From the NCBI GenBank assembly GCA_030263455.1, contig SZOZ01000008.1:62001-126000 (forward strand): DNA of 64,000 bases, given 5' to 3'. Shown in pieces: positions 27,295 through 35,774 of this stretch. The translations under genes were made by a program, and so were the position numbers. How positions within the stretch are numbered: position 1 is the first letter of the stretch; each line of letters starts with the position of its first letter. Below the pieces are notes generated by a model, which was not told the origin of the DNA, made no database searches, and saw only the letters and a list, made by a program, of their open reading frames with translations. This stretch comes from Synechococcales cyanobacterium CNB (lineage in GTDB: Bacteria > Planctomycetota > Phycisphaerae > Phycisphaerales > UBA1924).

Positions 27295-30200
27295 ATGACG
27301 ATGCGGCCGCGCCATCCTGGGTCTCACGCCACGCGGCCGGCCGCGGCCGTCATCGCGGCGCTGCTGCTCGGTGCGGCCGGATTCGCGCCGGGGTGCGCAT
27401 CGCGCGGGGGACCGGGTGCGACGCGATCGGAGACGGACCGTCAACCGGCGTCGAAGGGCGCGGAGGAGCGGCTTCGCTGGCTCGCGGCCGCGCAGGAACG
27501 GCAGCCGAACCGACGCGCCGCATCGCTCGGGCCTCCGCCGGGCATCGACCCGCTGGTGCTTCAGCCGATCGAGCGTGAGAGCGAGTCGTGGCGTCGGGCG
27601 ATGCTGAGCCACGAGGACGCCGTGCGCGAGGCGGCCTCGTCCGCACGCCCGGTCGAGAGCGTCGAGCCTTCGGCGAGACGCGACGACTCGACGGACGCGC
27701 TGCGGCTGTACGCCTCGGGCCGCCAGAGGCTGTTGGACGGCGACGCGGTCGGCGCGGTGCGCGACCTCGAACGGGCGACGATCCTCGACCCCGGCTCGGC
27801 GGAGGTGTGGCGTGCGCTGGGCGCGGCGCAGGGCGCGGCGGGCCAGACGAGCGGGGCGATGGCGTCGATGCGAAGGGCGGTTGCGCTCGGGCTGGTGGAT
27901 GCGCAGGCGTTCGCCGCGCTCGGCCGACACGCGCTGCGCCTGGGCGACGATGCGGACGCGGTCGCGATGCTCTCCCGCGCGCTGGCGTCGAACCCGAACG
28001 AGTCGGACCCCGCGCTGCGAACGGTCGTGCTGATCGACCTCGCGGACGCGCTGCACGAGCAGGGCTACCTGTCCGCGAGCGCGGAGGCGGTGCGCCGTGC
28101 GATCGAGCAGCCGGAGCGCATCTCCGGCTCGACGGCGTACCGTGCGGAACTGGGCGCGATCGTGCGCCGGGCGGGCGAACTCTGGCGTCGCGTGGGCGAC
28201 GACGCGTGCAGGCTCGGCGACTTCGATCGTGCGTTGTCGGCGTATCGGCGCGCGGCGGCATCGCCAGCGCTGGACCCCGGCGCCGTCGCGCCGCGCCGCG
28301 TGTACGCCTCGCTGCGGCTGGGCCGGTCCGCGGAGGCCGCGCTGGCGATCCTCGAGGAGTTCCGCCACGAGACGGGGCGGACGGACCCTCGCCTGGTGGG
28401 GCTTGTTCGGCACGTGGCTTCCGGGGGCGAAGCGGAAGCGCGTCTTCTCGCCGAGGCCATCGGCGAGCAACTGCGTGCGCTCGGCGTGGACGCGCCCGCG
28501 AGCCTTGCGGCGCGGCTGGTGCGGGCGAAGGCGGCCGCGTTGCCGCCCGCCGAGGCCCGTCGCGCGCTGCGGGAGCATCTCTCCGTGCGGCCGACGGACG
28601 CCGATGCGCTGGACGACCTGCTGCGGCTCGCGTCGGGGCTTCGTGCCGCGGCCGAGGAGACGGTCGCGCTCGCCGAGAGGCACCCCATCGAAGCGGATGA
28701 GTTCGCGGCGGCGCTGCTCACCGTGGCGCCGAGCGCGGACGCCGCGATCGGAGCCGTGGAGGGGCGCGGCGCGGGAGCGCTGGTTCGCGCGTTCCTGTTG
28801 ATCGGCGCCTCGCGGCCGGACGAAGCGGTGGAGGCGGTCGCGGGCGGTGCGCCGCGCGGGGTTGCGCCGGAAGGGTGGGCGTTCGCGCAGGTCGCTGCCG
28901 CGACGGCGGCGGGTCGATGGGCGGACGCGGAGCGTGCGCTGAGCGCTCTCGAGTCGCCTCGGTCGGCGTCGCAGCGGCACGCGCTGGTGCGTTCGTTGCG
29001 GGCGATGCAGCGGTTCGCGGCCGCGCTGCGCGAGGTGGAGCCGCTGCTCGGCCCCGGGGCCGGGGTGGACATGCTGGTGCGCGGGTCGGAGTTGTACCTC
29101 GGGTTCGGGCGTGCGGCGGAGGCCGAGGCCCTGCTCGGGCGTGCGCACGCGCTCGACCGCTACGACGAGCGTGTGTACGAGGGCCTGCTCTCGCTGTACC
29201 AGCAGGGCTCGCCGCTGGAGAATCCGCAGCGGCAGGCGGCGGTGGCGCGCGAACTGCGCGAGACGATCCCGTCGAGCCGTCTGCTGCGCTGGCTGGCGGC
29301 GCAGGAGTTGGCGCAGCGCGGGCTGCTGGACGAGGCGGAGCGCGCGCTGCTGGACCTTGCCTCCGAGGGCCGCGGCACGGAGCGCGCCGTCGAGATGCTG
29401 GTGCAGGTGTGGGACGCGGTCGCGCAGCGCGATGGGCCGGACGCCCTGGCGGACGCGGAGGCGTGGGTGCGCGGGCGAGTGTCGGAGCGTCCCGGCAACG
29501 CGGTGCTGAACGCGGCGCTGGCCCGCGTGCTGCTCGCACGGGGGAAGGTCGACGAGGGCGTGGCGTGCCTTGCCGGGCGGCGCGATCTCTCGCCGAACCT
29601 GGCGAGGCTGCACGAGCAGGTGCTGCGGTCGGTGCTCGGCCGCACGGACGAGGCGAACGGGCTTGCATTGACGCGGCTGTTCGCCTCGCCGCCGACGATC
29701 GACAACTCGCTGGAGCTGGCGGGCGTGCTGGCGCAGTCGGGGATGTTCGCCGAGGCGGTCGAGCCTGTCGCGAGGGCGGTTCCGGCGGGCGTGACGCTGA
29801 CGGCGCGGCAGAAGTCGTCGCTGCTGGCGGTGCTGGCGATGGTGGGCGAGGCGGCGACGGCCGGGGGCGATACGGACGCGGCCCGGGCCGGGCTGGCGAT
29901 GATGGACGGCGTGCTTTCGCGCGGGATCGACCTGCCGTGGCCGTTCCATCGGGCGCGGTGGGGCATGATGGACGACGTTCCGGGCGTGCCCGAGAACGCC
30001 TTCGCGGAGGCGGCGATCTCGCTGGTCGAGGCCGCGCCGGACGTCGCGTCGATCGAGGAACTGATCGGCCCGCCGCAGGACGGGGCGCCGGCGTGGACGC
30101 TCGACACGGCGCGTGCGGAGCTCGCGTACATGCTGGCGAGCACGCTGTGGAGCACGGGGCGGGAGGAGGCGTCGCTGGCCGTGTACCGGGCCGCGCTGCG

Positions 30201-30714
30201 CTACAACCCCGAGCACGCGTGGTCCAGCAACGACCTCGGCTACTTCCTCGTGGAGCGCGGCGAGGACATGGCCGAGGCGGAGCGGCTGCTGGAGCAGGCG
30301 TACCGGCTCAGGCCGGACGAGGCGAGCATCGTCGATTCGCTCGGGTGGCTGCGCTACCGGCAGGGGCGGTTCGAGGACTGGCAGGACGACGACGGCACGC
30401 GGCACGAGGGGGCGATCTCGCTGCTGCGCCGGGCGACCCAGCTGCCGTCGGGCGTCGAGAACCAGACGCTGCACGACCACCTGGGCGACGCCCTCTGGGC
30501 GGCGGGGCGGAAGCAGGAGGCGATCTCGGCGTGGCAGCGGGCCGACCGCTGGGCGACGATCGCGCTCACGCGGCTCGTGGGGGAGCCGGACTCGCCGCGC
30601 CAGGCACGGCTCAGGGAGCAGCACGCGCGGATCACGGCCAAGCTCCGGGCGGCGCGCGAGGGCGGAGAGCCGGAGATCGCGCCGCTCTTCGGATCGCCCG
30701 GCGGCGGGGGCTGA
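27295..30714 (+). CDS. Large exported TPR-repeat protein, possible lipoprotein
   Basis: A 1139-residue protein. The start MTMRPRH follows a GAGAGGACGGACGGAGCG purine-rich stretch. The N terminus has a hydrophobic segment and a lipobox-like end (GAAGFAPGCAS) that suggests an outer-membrane or periplasmic lipoprotein, although the -3 to -1 residues are not ideal. Tandem TPR motifs follow, for example LYASGRQRLLDGDAVGAVRDLERA and AWSSNDLGYFLVERGEDMAEAERLL near the C terminus, the latter being typical of TPR proteins near cell-envelope machinery. The middle (about 350-800) is Ala/Arg-rich helical solenoid. No enzymatic domain is seen. Confidence 0.82.
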   Translation: MTMRPRHPGSHATRPAAAVIAALLLGAAGFAPGCASRGGPGATRSETDRQPASKGAEERLRWLAAAQERQPNRRAASLGPPPGIDPLVLQPIERESESWRRAMLSHEDAVREAASSARPVESVEPSARRDDSTDALRLYASGRQRLLDGDAVGAVRDLERATILDPGSAEVWRALGAAQGAAGQTSGAMASMRRAVALGLVDAQAFAALGRHALRLGDDADAVAMLSRALASNPNESDPALRTVVLIDLADALHEQGYLSASAEAVRRAIEQPERISGSTAYRAELGAIVRRAGELWRRVGDDACRLGDFDRALSAYRRAAASPALDPGAVAPRRVYASLRLGRSAEAALAILEEFRHETGRTDPRLVGLVRHVASGGEAEARLLAEAIGEQLRALGVDAPASLAARLVRAKAAALPPAEARRALREHLSVRPTDADALDDLLRLASGLRAAAEETVALAERHPIEADEFAAALLTVAPSADAAIGAVEGRGAGALVRAFLLIGASRPDEAVEAVAGGAPRGVAPEGWAFAQVAAATAAGRWADAERALSALESPRSASQRHALVRSLRAMQRFAAALREVEPLLGPGAGVDMLVRGSELYLGFGRAAEAEALLGRAHALDRYDERVYEGLLSLYQQGSPLENPQRQAAVARELRETIPSSRLLRWLAAQELAQRGLLDEAERALLDLASEGRGTERAVEMLVQVWDAVAQRDGPDALADAEAWVRGRVSERPGNAVLNAALARVLLARGKVDEGVACLAGRRDLSPNLARLHEQVLRSVLGRTDEANGLALTRLFASPPTIDNSLELAGVLAQSGMFAEAVEPVARAVPAGVTLTARQKSSLLAVLAMVGEAATAGGDTDAARAGLAMMDGVLSRGIDLPWPFHRARWGMMDDVPGVPENAFAEAAISLVEAAPDVASIEELIGPPQDGAPAWTLDTARAELAYMLASTLWSTGREEASLAVYRAALRYNPEHAWSSNDLGYFLVERGEDMAEAERLLEQAYRLRPDEASIVDSLGWLRYRQGRFEDWQDDDGTRHEGAISLLRRATQLPSGVENQTLHDHLGDALWAAGRKQEAISAWQRADRWATIALTRLVGEPDSPRQARLREQHARITAKLRAAREGGEPEIAPLFGSPGGGG

Positions 30715-30822
30715 CGGCGGAAGGCGGGCGAGGAGCCGCGGAGAATGAGGGAAGGATCGGGAGCCGCGACGGAGCGGCGGGGCGCCCGGGGCGGCGCCCG
30801 GGACGAACGCGAGGAGGCGCCG

Positions 30823-31566
30823 GTGGCCGGACACAGCAAGTGGGCCAACATCAAGCACCGCAAGGAGAAGCAGGACCGCAGGCGCGGCAAGGTGTGGTCC
30901 AAGTGCTCGCGGGCGATCATCGCGGCTGCCCGCGCGGGGGGGGGTGACCCGGCGACGAACCTCGCGCTGCGCTACGCCATCGACGAGGCCAAGTACGCCA
31001 ACATGCCCAAGGACACCATCCAGCGGGCGGTCGAGAAGGGCGCGGGCGGCGGCGGCGGCGAGAACTACGAGACCGTCACCTACGAGGGCTACGGGCCGGG
31101 CGGGGTCGCGGTGCTGGTCGATGCCCTGACCGACAACCGCGCCCGCACCGCGCCCGACCTGCGGCTGATCTTCTCGAAGCACGGCGGCAACCTGGGGAGC
31201 ACGGGTTCGGTCGCGTTCCAGTTCGAGACGCGGGGGCGCGTGGTGGTCGATGCCGCGCTCGCGGACGAGGAGCGGATCATGCAGATCGCGCTCGACGCCG
31301 GGGCGGACGACGTGCAGCCGCCGGAGCCGGACGACGACGGGCCGGGGTTCTGGACGCTGCTGGTCGAGCCCGCCGGGCTGCTGCGGCTGAAGGAGGCGCT
31401 GGAGAAGGCGGGCATCGAGCCGGCCGAGGCGGAGATCGCCCGCATCGCGCAGCAGACGACCGAGGTCCGAGGCGAGGACGCCAAGCGCCTGCTGGCGCTG
31501 ATCGACGCCCTCGAGGACAACGACGACGTGCAGAAGGTGTACACGAACGCGGAGGTGGTGGAGTAG
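30823..31566 (+). CDS. yebC: YebC/PmpR-family regulator or translation factor
   Basis: A 247-residue protein with the hallmark start AGHSKWANIKHRKEKQD, then YANMPKDTIQRAVEKG and YEGYGPGGVAVLV. The GTG start has GAGGAGG six bases upstream. The family has been described as DNA-binding regulators and, more recently, as factors that ease ribosome stalling. It follows the TPR gene by 108 bp. A 9-base G run (30936-30944) encodes part of AGGGD near residue 40. Confidence 0.94.
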   Translation: MAGHSKWANIKHRKEKQDRRRGKVWSKCSRAIIAAARAGGGDPATNLALRYAIDEAKYANMPKDTIQRAVEKGAGGGGGENYETVTYEGYGPGGVAVLVDALTDNRARTAPDLRLIFSKHGGNLGSTGSVAFQFETRGRVVVDAALADEERIMQIALDAGADDVQPPEPDDDGPGFWTLLVEPAGLLRLKEALEKAGIEPAEAEIARIAQQTTEVRGEDAKRLLALIDALEDNDDVQKVYTNAEVVE

Positions 31567-31659
31567 TCGTCGGGCATCGGGCGAGGCGCGACGCCCGGTC
31601 CCGATGGTTTCATCCCGCGCGCGCGATCCCCGCTCTTCCCGGCGCCTGGTGCCTTCCCC

Positions 31660-32583
31660 GTGGGCTTGATGCTCCTCCTTTTCGTCGGCCTCGTGCTGCT
31701 CTGGGCGGCGACGGTCGCCTGGACGGCGTGGCTGCTCACGCACCCGCCGCGGCGGACGATCGCGTGGGCGATCTCGCGCGGCGTGCCCGCGGACCCGTCG
31801 CAGATGCCGGCGCCGCGGCGCTTCGGCGAGTGGACCTTCCGCACACGCGGCCTCGACCTGCCGGTGTGGGACGTGCAGGGCGACGACCCCGGCGGGCCGG
31901 TTGTGGTGATGACCTACGGCTGGAGCGACTCGCGCATCGGCGCGCTGCGGCGGCTGGAGGCGGTCGCGCCGGTCGCGTCGCGGGTCATCGTGTGGGAGCA
32001 GGAGGGGCACGGCGACCCGCACGACGTGCCGGGCCTCTGCCGCCTCGGCACGCGCGAGCCGGACGACCTGTGCGCGCTGCTGGAGCGCATCGACGACGGC
32101 GGGCGCGGGCCCGCGGGGGTGGTGCTGTTCGGGTGGTCGCTGGGGGCGGGGGCGTCGATCGTCGCGGCGGCGCGCGAGGGGGCGCGTCGGCGTGTGCGGG
32201 CCGTCATCGCCGAGGCCCCCTACCGCTTCGCGCCGACGCCCGCGCGCAACGTGCTCCGCCTGCGCGGGATGCCGTGGCGGGCGACGCTGATGCCGGCGAT
32301 GTGGCTGATCGGCGTGGTGCAGCGGAACCCGCCGAACTGGGGCACGGGCCGCGCCTTCGACCGCGCCGCCCACGCCGCCCGCCTCGCCTGCCCGCTGCTC
32401 GTGCTGCACGGCACGGACGACGAGGTCAGCCCGGTGCGCGACGGCCGCGAGATCGCCGCCGCGGCCCCGCGCGGACGGATCGTCGAGATCGAGGGGGGGA
32501 GGCACAACACGCTGTGGACGGACGATGGGCAGAGGGCGAGCGCGGAGGCCGCGGTGCGGGCGGCGATCGGCGGGAAGGGTTGA
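31660..32583 (+). CDS. Membrane-anchored alpha/beta hydrolase
   Basis: A 307-residue protein with an N-terminal membrane segment (LLLFVGLVLLWAATVAWTAWLL) that would anchor it with the catalytic part outside. The alpha/beta-hydrolase triad is visible: nucleophile Ser in GWSLGAG, Asp in HGTDDEVSP and His in GGRHN near the C terminus. The substrate cannot be inferred; such proteins are often esterases or peptidases of the prolyl-oligopeptidase clan. GTG at 31660 is used, with ATG at 31669 an alternative. Confidence 0.85.
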   Translation: MGLMLLLFVGLVLLWAATVAWTAWLLTHPPRRTIAWAISRGVPADPSQMPAPRRFGEWTFRTRGLDLPVWDVQGDDPGGPVVVMTYGWSDSRIGALRRLEAVAPVASRVIVWEQEGHGDPHDVPGLCRLGTREPDDLCALLERIDDGGRGPAGVVLFGWSLGAGASIVAAAREGARRRVRAVIAEAPYRFAPTPARNVLRLRGMPWRATLMPAMWLIGVVQRNPPNWGTGRAFDRAAHAARLACPLLVLHGTDDEVSPVRDGREIAAAAPRGRIVEIEGGRHNTLWTDDGQRASAEAAVRAAIGGKG

Positions 32584-32610
32584 GCGCGGAGGATGCAGAG
32601 GGGCTTGGAG
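32583..32610. repeat. Degenerate short repeat (AGCGCGGAG-like), 3 units
   Basis: AGCGCGGAG, GATGCAGAG and GGGCTTGGAG follow the hydrolase stop directly and end 7 bp before the methyltransferase promoter. The units match the repeat at 11273-11309. It lies at the left boundary of the restriction-modification module. Confidence 0.45.
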
Positions 32611-32617
32611 CCGCTGT

Positions 32618-32647
32618 TTGACACTCTCTTCTCAGATCAGGTATGCT
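32618..32647 (+). promoter_or_regulatory. Sigma70-type promoter of the restriction-modification module
   Basis: A perfect -35 TTGACA and a -10 TATGCT are separated by 18 bp. The -10 covers an in-frame ATG at 32643, which therefore cannot be the translation start if this promoter is used. It is one of the best promoter matches in the window, as expected for a module that must be expressed on its own. Confidence 0.7.
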
Positions 32648-32681
32648 AACGTCATCCGTACCGGCTCGCCCCCGAAACCGT

Positions 32682-32686
32682 GGAGG
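32682..32686 (+). promoter_or_regulatory. Ribosome binding site that sets the methyltransferase start
   Basis: GGAGG lies 7 bases before the TTG at 32694 and downstream of the promoter, which supports that TTG over the ATG at 32643. Confidence 0.6.
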
Positions 32687-32693
32687 ATTCGCC

Positions 32694-33674
32694 TTGTCGC
32701 CACAACCTCCGGTTGAGACCGCTGCACAACTGGGCTTCGCAACCCCCGTCATCCATGACCGGTTCTCGGAGGATACCGAGGTCGTCATCGCACAGGGCGA
32801 CTGCGCTGAGACCTTGCGGACCCTCCCTTCGGGGTTCTGCCAACTCGTCATCACTTCCCCGCCGTACAACATCGGCAAGGAGTACGAGCGGGCCACTGAA
32901 CTTGACAGGTATCTCGAAGCGCTGTCGCCCGTTGTGGACGAGCTGATCCGAGTCCTGTCGCCGCGTGGTTCGCTCGTTTGGCAGGTCGGCAACTACGTCG
33001 AGAACTCCGAGATTTTCCCGCTCGACATTTTCTACTACCCGTTCTTCAAGAAGCACGGGCTCAAGCTGCGCAACCGCATCGTGTGGCATTTCGCACACGG
33101 ACTGCACGCAAGCAAGCGGTTCTCCGGACGCTACGAAGTGCTGCTGTGGTTCACGAAGGGAGATCAGTACACGTTCAACCTTGATGACGTGCGTGTTCCC
33201 TCGAAGTACCCGGGCAAGCGGCACTTCAAGGGCGAGAAGTACGGCCAGCCTTCGGGCAATCCGCTCGGCAAGAACCCCTCCGACATCTGGACCATCATGG
33301 CTCATGAGTGGGAGACCGGCCTCTGGGACATCCCGAACGTGAAGGCCAATCACCCGGAGAAGACGAACCATCCGTGCCAGTTCCCGATTGAGCTCGTCGA
33401 ACGGTGCGTACTCGCGCTCACCTCGCCGGGAGACTGGGTGCTCGACCCGTTCTCCGGCGTCGGTTCCGCCATGCTCGCCGCATTGCGCCGGAATCGCCGC
33501 GCGATCGGTTGTGAGCTTGACCCGCAGTACAACTCCATCGCGAGACGACGGATCGAGCAGTTCTTCGCGGGCGAACTGCCGTACCGTCCGCTCGGCAAGC
33601 CTGTCCACCAGCCCTCGGGTCGGGAGAAGGTGTCACAGATTCCCGCCGAGTGGCGGCAGGACGTGGACCAGTGA
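32694..33674 (+). CDS. Type II DNA methyltransferase (beta-class order)
   Basis: A 326-residue adenine-N6 or cytosine-N4 methyltransferase. The catalytic motif IV is TSPPYN (54-59) and the AdoMet motif I is DPFSGVG (251-257), so motif IV comes before I, as in beta-class enzymes. SPPY is common in m4C enzymes but does not settle the base modified. A target-recognition region lies between them. The nuclease gene overlaps its stop by 4 bp, so it is the protective half of a restriction-modification pair. Base composition is visibly less GC-rich than flanking genes. The start is TTG at 32694; a longer form from 32643 is less likely. Confidence 0.88.
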   Translation: MSPQPPVETAAQLGFATPVIHDRFSEDTEVVIAQGDCAETLRTLPSGFCQLVITSPPYNIGKEYERATELDRYLEALSPVVDELIRVLSPRGSLVWQVGNYVENSEIFPLDIFYYPFFKKHGLKLRNRIVWHFAHGLHASKRFSGRYEVLLWFTKGDQYTFNLDDVRVPSKYPGKRHFKGEKYGQPSGNPLGKNPSDIWTIMAHEWETGLWDIPNVKANHPEKTNHPCQFPIELVERCVLALTSPGDWVLDPFSGVGSAMLAALRRNRRAIGCELDPQYNSIARRRIEQFFAGELPYRPLGKPVHQPSGREKVSQIPAEWRQDVDQ

Positions 33675-34240
33675 GAATCGTCGGCCGGTACTCATTCAAG
33701 GACGGAGAGCGCATCGTGACGCGGGAGTATGCGCCCCTGCTCCGCGAAATCGAGGCGGCGATCGGCGCGGTCGATGCAGCACTATACAAGACCAAGGAGA
33801 GCCTCGAGAAAACGATGGCGGGGAAGATGCTCTTCAACCCGATCTCCATCAACAGGGCCTTCAAGGAGCAGTTCGGATCGCGCGGATGGGTTCCGATCCG
33901 CGTGCGATGCGACTACTCGACGGAGCATTACGTCGCGGGCTACGAACCCAAAGCGCTCAACGCCGGCGCATTCCGCGAGATGGACTTCGTCAAGGACGAA
34001 CTCGGCGTCGAGGTTCAGTTTGGCAAGTACGCCTTCATGGTTTACAACGTCTGCGCCAAGATGACCATCTTCAAGAACCTCGCCCACATCAAGGCGGGGG
34101 TCGAGATCGTGCCGGTCAAGGCGTTCGCAGACGAGATGTCCAGTGGTGTGTCGTACTTCGAGCAGTTCGTGTGGGACTTGAACGCGCGGGGGGTAGCGGA
34201 TATCGACGTGCCCGTGTTGATCCTGGGGATAGACGCTTGA
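33671..34240 (+). CDS. Type II restriction endonuclease, BglII/BstYI-like
   Basis: A 189-residue nuclease. The GTG start overlaps the methyltransferase stop (GTGA), so translation is coupled and the nuclease follows the protective enzyme. Asp105, Glu114 and Gln116 in MDFVKDELGVEVQFGKY give D-x8-E-x-Q, the active-site spacing I recall for BglII and BstYI, and the following AFMVYNVCAKMTIFKN looks like the same family. If so it would cut AGATCT or RGATCY; the specificity is inference. AT content is higher than in neighbours (31 of 60 bases are G or C in 33781-33840, against 51 of 60 in 32161-32220), which suggests recent transfer. Confidence 0.78.
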   Translation: MRIVGRYSFKDGERIVTREYAPLLREIEAAIGAVDAALYKTKESLEKTMAGKMLFNPISINRAFKEQFGSRGWVPIRVRCDYSTEHYVAGYEPKALNAGAFREMDFVKDELGVEVQFGKYAFMVYNVCAKMTIFKNLAHIKAGVEIVPVKAFADEMSSGVSYFEQFVWDLNARGVADIDVPVLILGIDA

Positions 34241-34251
34241 CGTCTCGGCGG

Positions 34252-34279
34252 CACCGGCCTCCCAAAGCGGAGGTCGGTG
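34252..34279. terminator. Strong hairpin between converging nuclease and serS genes
   Basis: An 11-bp stem with a single G-T pair (CACCGGCCTCC with GGAGGTCGGTG, loop CAAAGC) sits 12 bp past either stop. No U tract follows on either strand, so termination is inferred from position and stem strength. It also marks the right border of the restriction-modification module. Confidence 0.6.
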
Positions 34280-34291
34280 GCACGGGGAATG

Positions 34292-35683
34292 TCACCCGAT
34301 GGTGCCCCGGCCGCCCAGGTAGGGGCGCAGGGGGGAGGGCACGGTGACGGTGCCGTCGGCGTTCTGGTGGATCTCGAGGATGGGGATGAGCAGGCGGGGG
34401 CTGGCGGCGACGGTGTTGTTGAGGGAGTGGCAGAAGGCGGTCTCGCCGCGGCCGGCCGCGCCGCCGGGGCGGGTGCGCATGTTGAGGCGGCGGCACTGGA
34501 AGTCGGAGAGGCGGCTGGCGGAGTGGGTCTCGCCGTAGGCGCCGCGGGCGTTCTCGCCGCGGCCGGGCATCCAGCACTCGACGTCGATCATGTCGGCGTT
34601 CTTGGGGCCGAGGTCGGCGGTGCAGCAGCGCAGCAGGCGGTAGGGCAGGCCGAGCGACTGCAGGAACTCCTCGACGTACCCGATCATCCGGGCGTGCCAG
34701 GCACGGCTCTCCTCCTCGTCCGGTCGGCAGATGACGACCTGCTCGACCTTGTCGAACTGGTGGATGCGGTAGAGGCCGGCGGTGTCCTTGCCGGCCGCGC
34801 CCGCCTCGCGCCGGAAGCAGGTGCTGACGGTGCAGTAGCGCAGGGGCAGGTCGGCCCCGTCGATGATCTCGCCCGCGTGCAGGCCCATGAGCGAGACCTC
34901 GCCGGTGCCGGTCAGGTAGAGGTCGTAGCCCCCCCCTCGCGAGGTCTCGGCGACGTGGTAGGCCTGCTCGCGGCCCGCCGGGAAGAAGCCCGTGCCGACC
35001 ATCGCCTCCTCGCGCACCAGCACGGGCACCGTCAGGGGCGTGAAGCCCCTGGCGGCGATGAAGTCCAGGGCGTAGCCCAGCACGGCGTGGTGCAGGCGCG
35101 CCCCGTCGCCGCGGAGGACGTACGACCGCGAGCCGGCGAGCTTCACGCCGCGCTCGAAGTCGGCGAGTCCCAGCCGCTCGACGAGTTCGAGGTGCGTGCG
35201 CGGCGCGAAGCCGCGCTGCTCGGCGAAGGGGACGGCCGGGTCGAAGCCCGGCGGGTTCCAGCGGCGCAGCTCGACGTTGTCGTCGCTGGACCGGCCGCGG
35301 GGCACGTCCGGGTCCGGCGGGAGGGGCACCTGGAGGAGCAGCGCGTCGATCTCGGGGTCGAGGGCGGCGGCCCGGGCCTCGAGCTCCTGGACGCGGGCCT
35401 TGAGCGCGGCGGGGCGGGCCTTCAGCTCGTCGAGGCGTGCTTCGAGCGCGGCTCGCTCCGAACCCTCGGCCTTCCCGATCCGGGCGGCGAGGCGGCCGAT
35501 CTCGGGGCCCGACTCCCTGGCGATGCGGTTCTGCTCGGCGCGGAGGGATTCCATCTCGGCGAGGACCGCCCGCCGCCGGGCGTCGAGTTCGAGGAGGCGG
35601 TCGATGTCGGCGTCGATCTTCTTGAGGCGCGCGCCCTCCCGGTAGCGGTCGGGTCGCTCGCGCAGGTCGCGCAGGTCGATCAT
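34292..35683 (-). CDS. serS: Seryl-tRNA synthetase
   Basis: Charges tRNA-Ser (and tRNA-Sec where present) in the cytoplasm. The 463 residues give an N-terminal tRNA-binding coiled coil (about 25-110, Arg/Glu/Ala-rich) and a class II core with motif 2 (CFRREAGAAGKDTAGLYRIHQF) and motif 3 (LLIPILEIHQ). Length is close to the bacterial norm. The start MIDLRDLRERP is the family-typical N terminus. It converges with the nuclease gene and is divergent from the FHA-GspE gene with a 91-bp gap. Confidence 0.95.
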   Translation of the reverse strand: MIDLRDLRERPDRYREGARLKKIDADIDRLLELDARRRAVLAEMESLRAEQNRIARESGPEIGRLAARIGKAEGSERAALEARLDELKARPAALKARVQELEARAAALDPEIDALLLQVPLPPDPDVPRGRSSDDNVELRRWNPPGFDPAVPFAEQRGFAPRTHLELVERLGLADFERGVKLAGSRSYVLRGDGARLHHAVLGYALDFIAARGFTPLTVPVLVREEAMVGTGFFPAGREQAYHVAETSRGGGYDLYLTGTGEVSLMGLHAGEIIDGADLPLRYCTVSTCFRREAGAAGKDTAGLYRIHQFDKVEQVVICRPDEEESRAWHARMIGYVEEFLQSLGLPYRLLRCCTADLGPKNADMIDVECWMPGRGENARGAYGETHSASRLSDFQCRRLNMRTRPGGAAGRGETAFCHSLNNTVAASPRLLIPILEIHQNADGTVTVPSPLRPYLGGRGTIG

Positions 35684-35774
35684 GGGCGGCAGTGTAGCCG
35701 GCGCGAGCAACCGCCCGCCGCCCCATCCCTTACCATGAAGCACGGCGGCAGCCGTCGGGAGGCGACCACGCGCG

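Noticed and set aside
26095-32505. A 2136-codon open frame on the minus strand
   Set aside because: It is antisense to rbfA, the HhH gene, the TPR gene, yebC and the hydrolase. Its product is Arg/His/Pro-rich with no domain, as expected from the opposite frame of GC-rich genes.
32643-32693. ATG at 32643 as the methyltransferase start
   Set aside because: It lies inside the -10 element of the promoter; the TTG at 32694 has a GGAGG site and fits the transcript.
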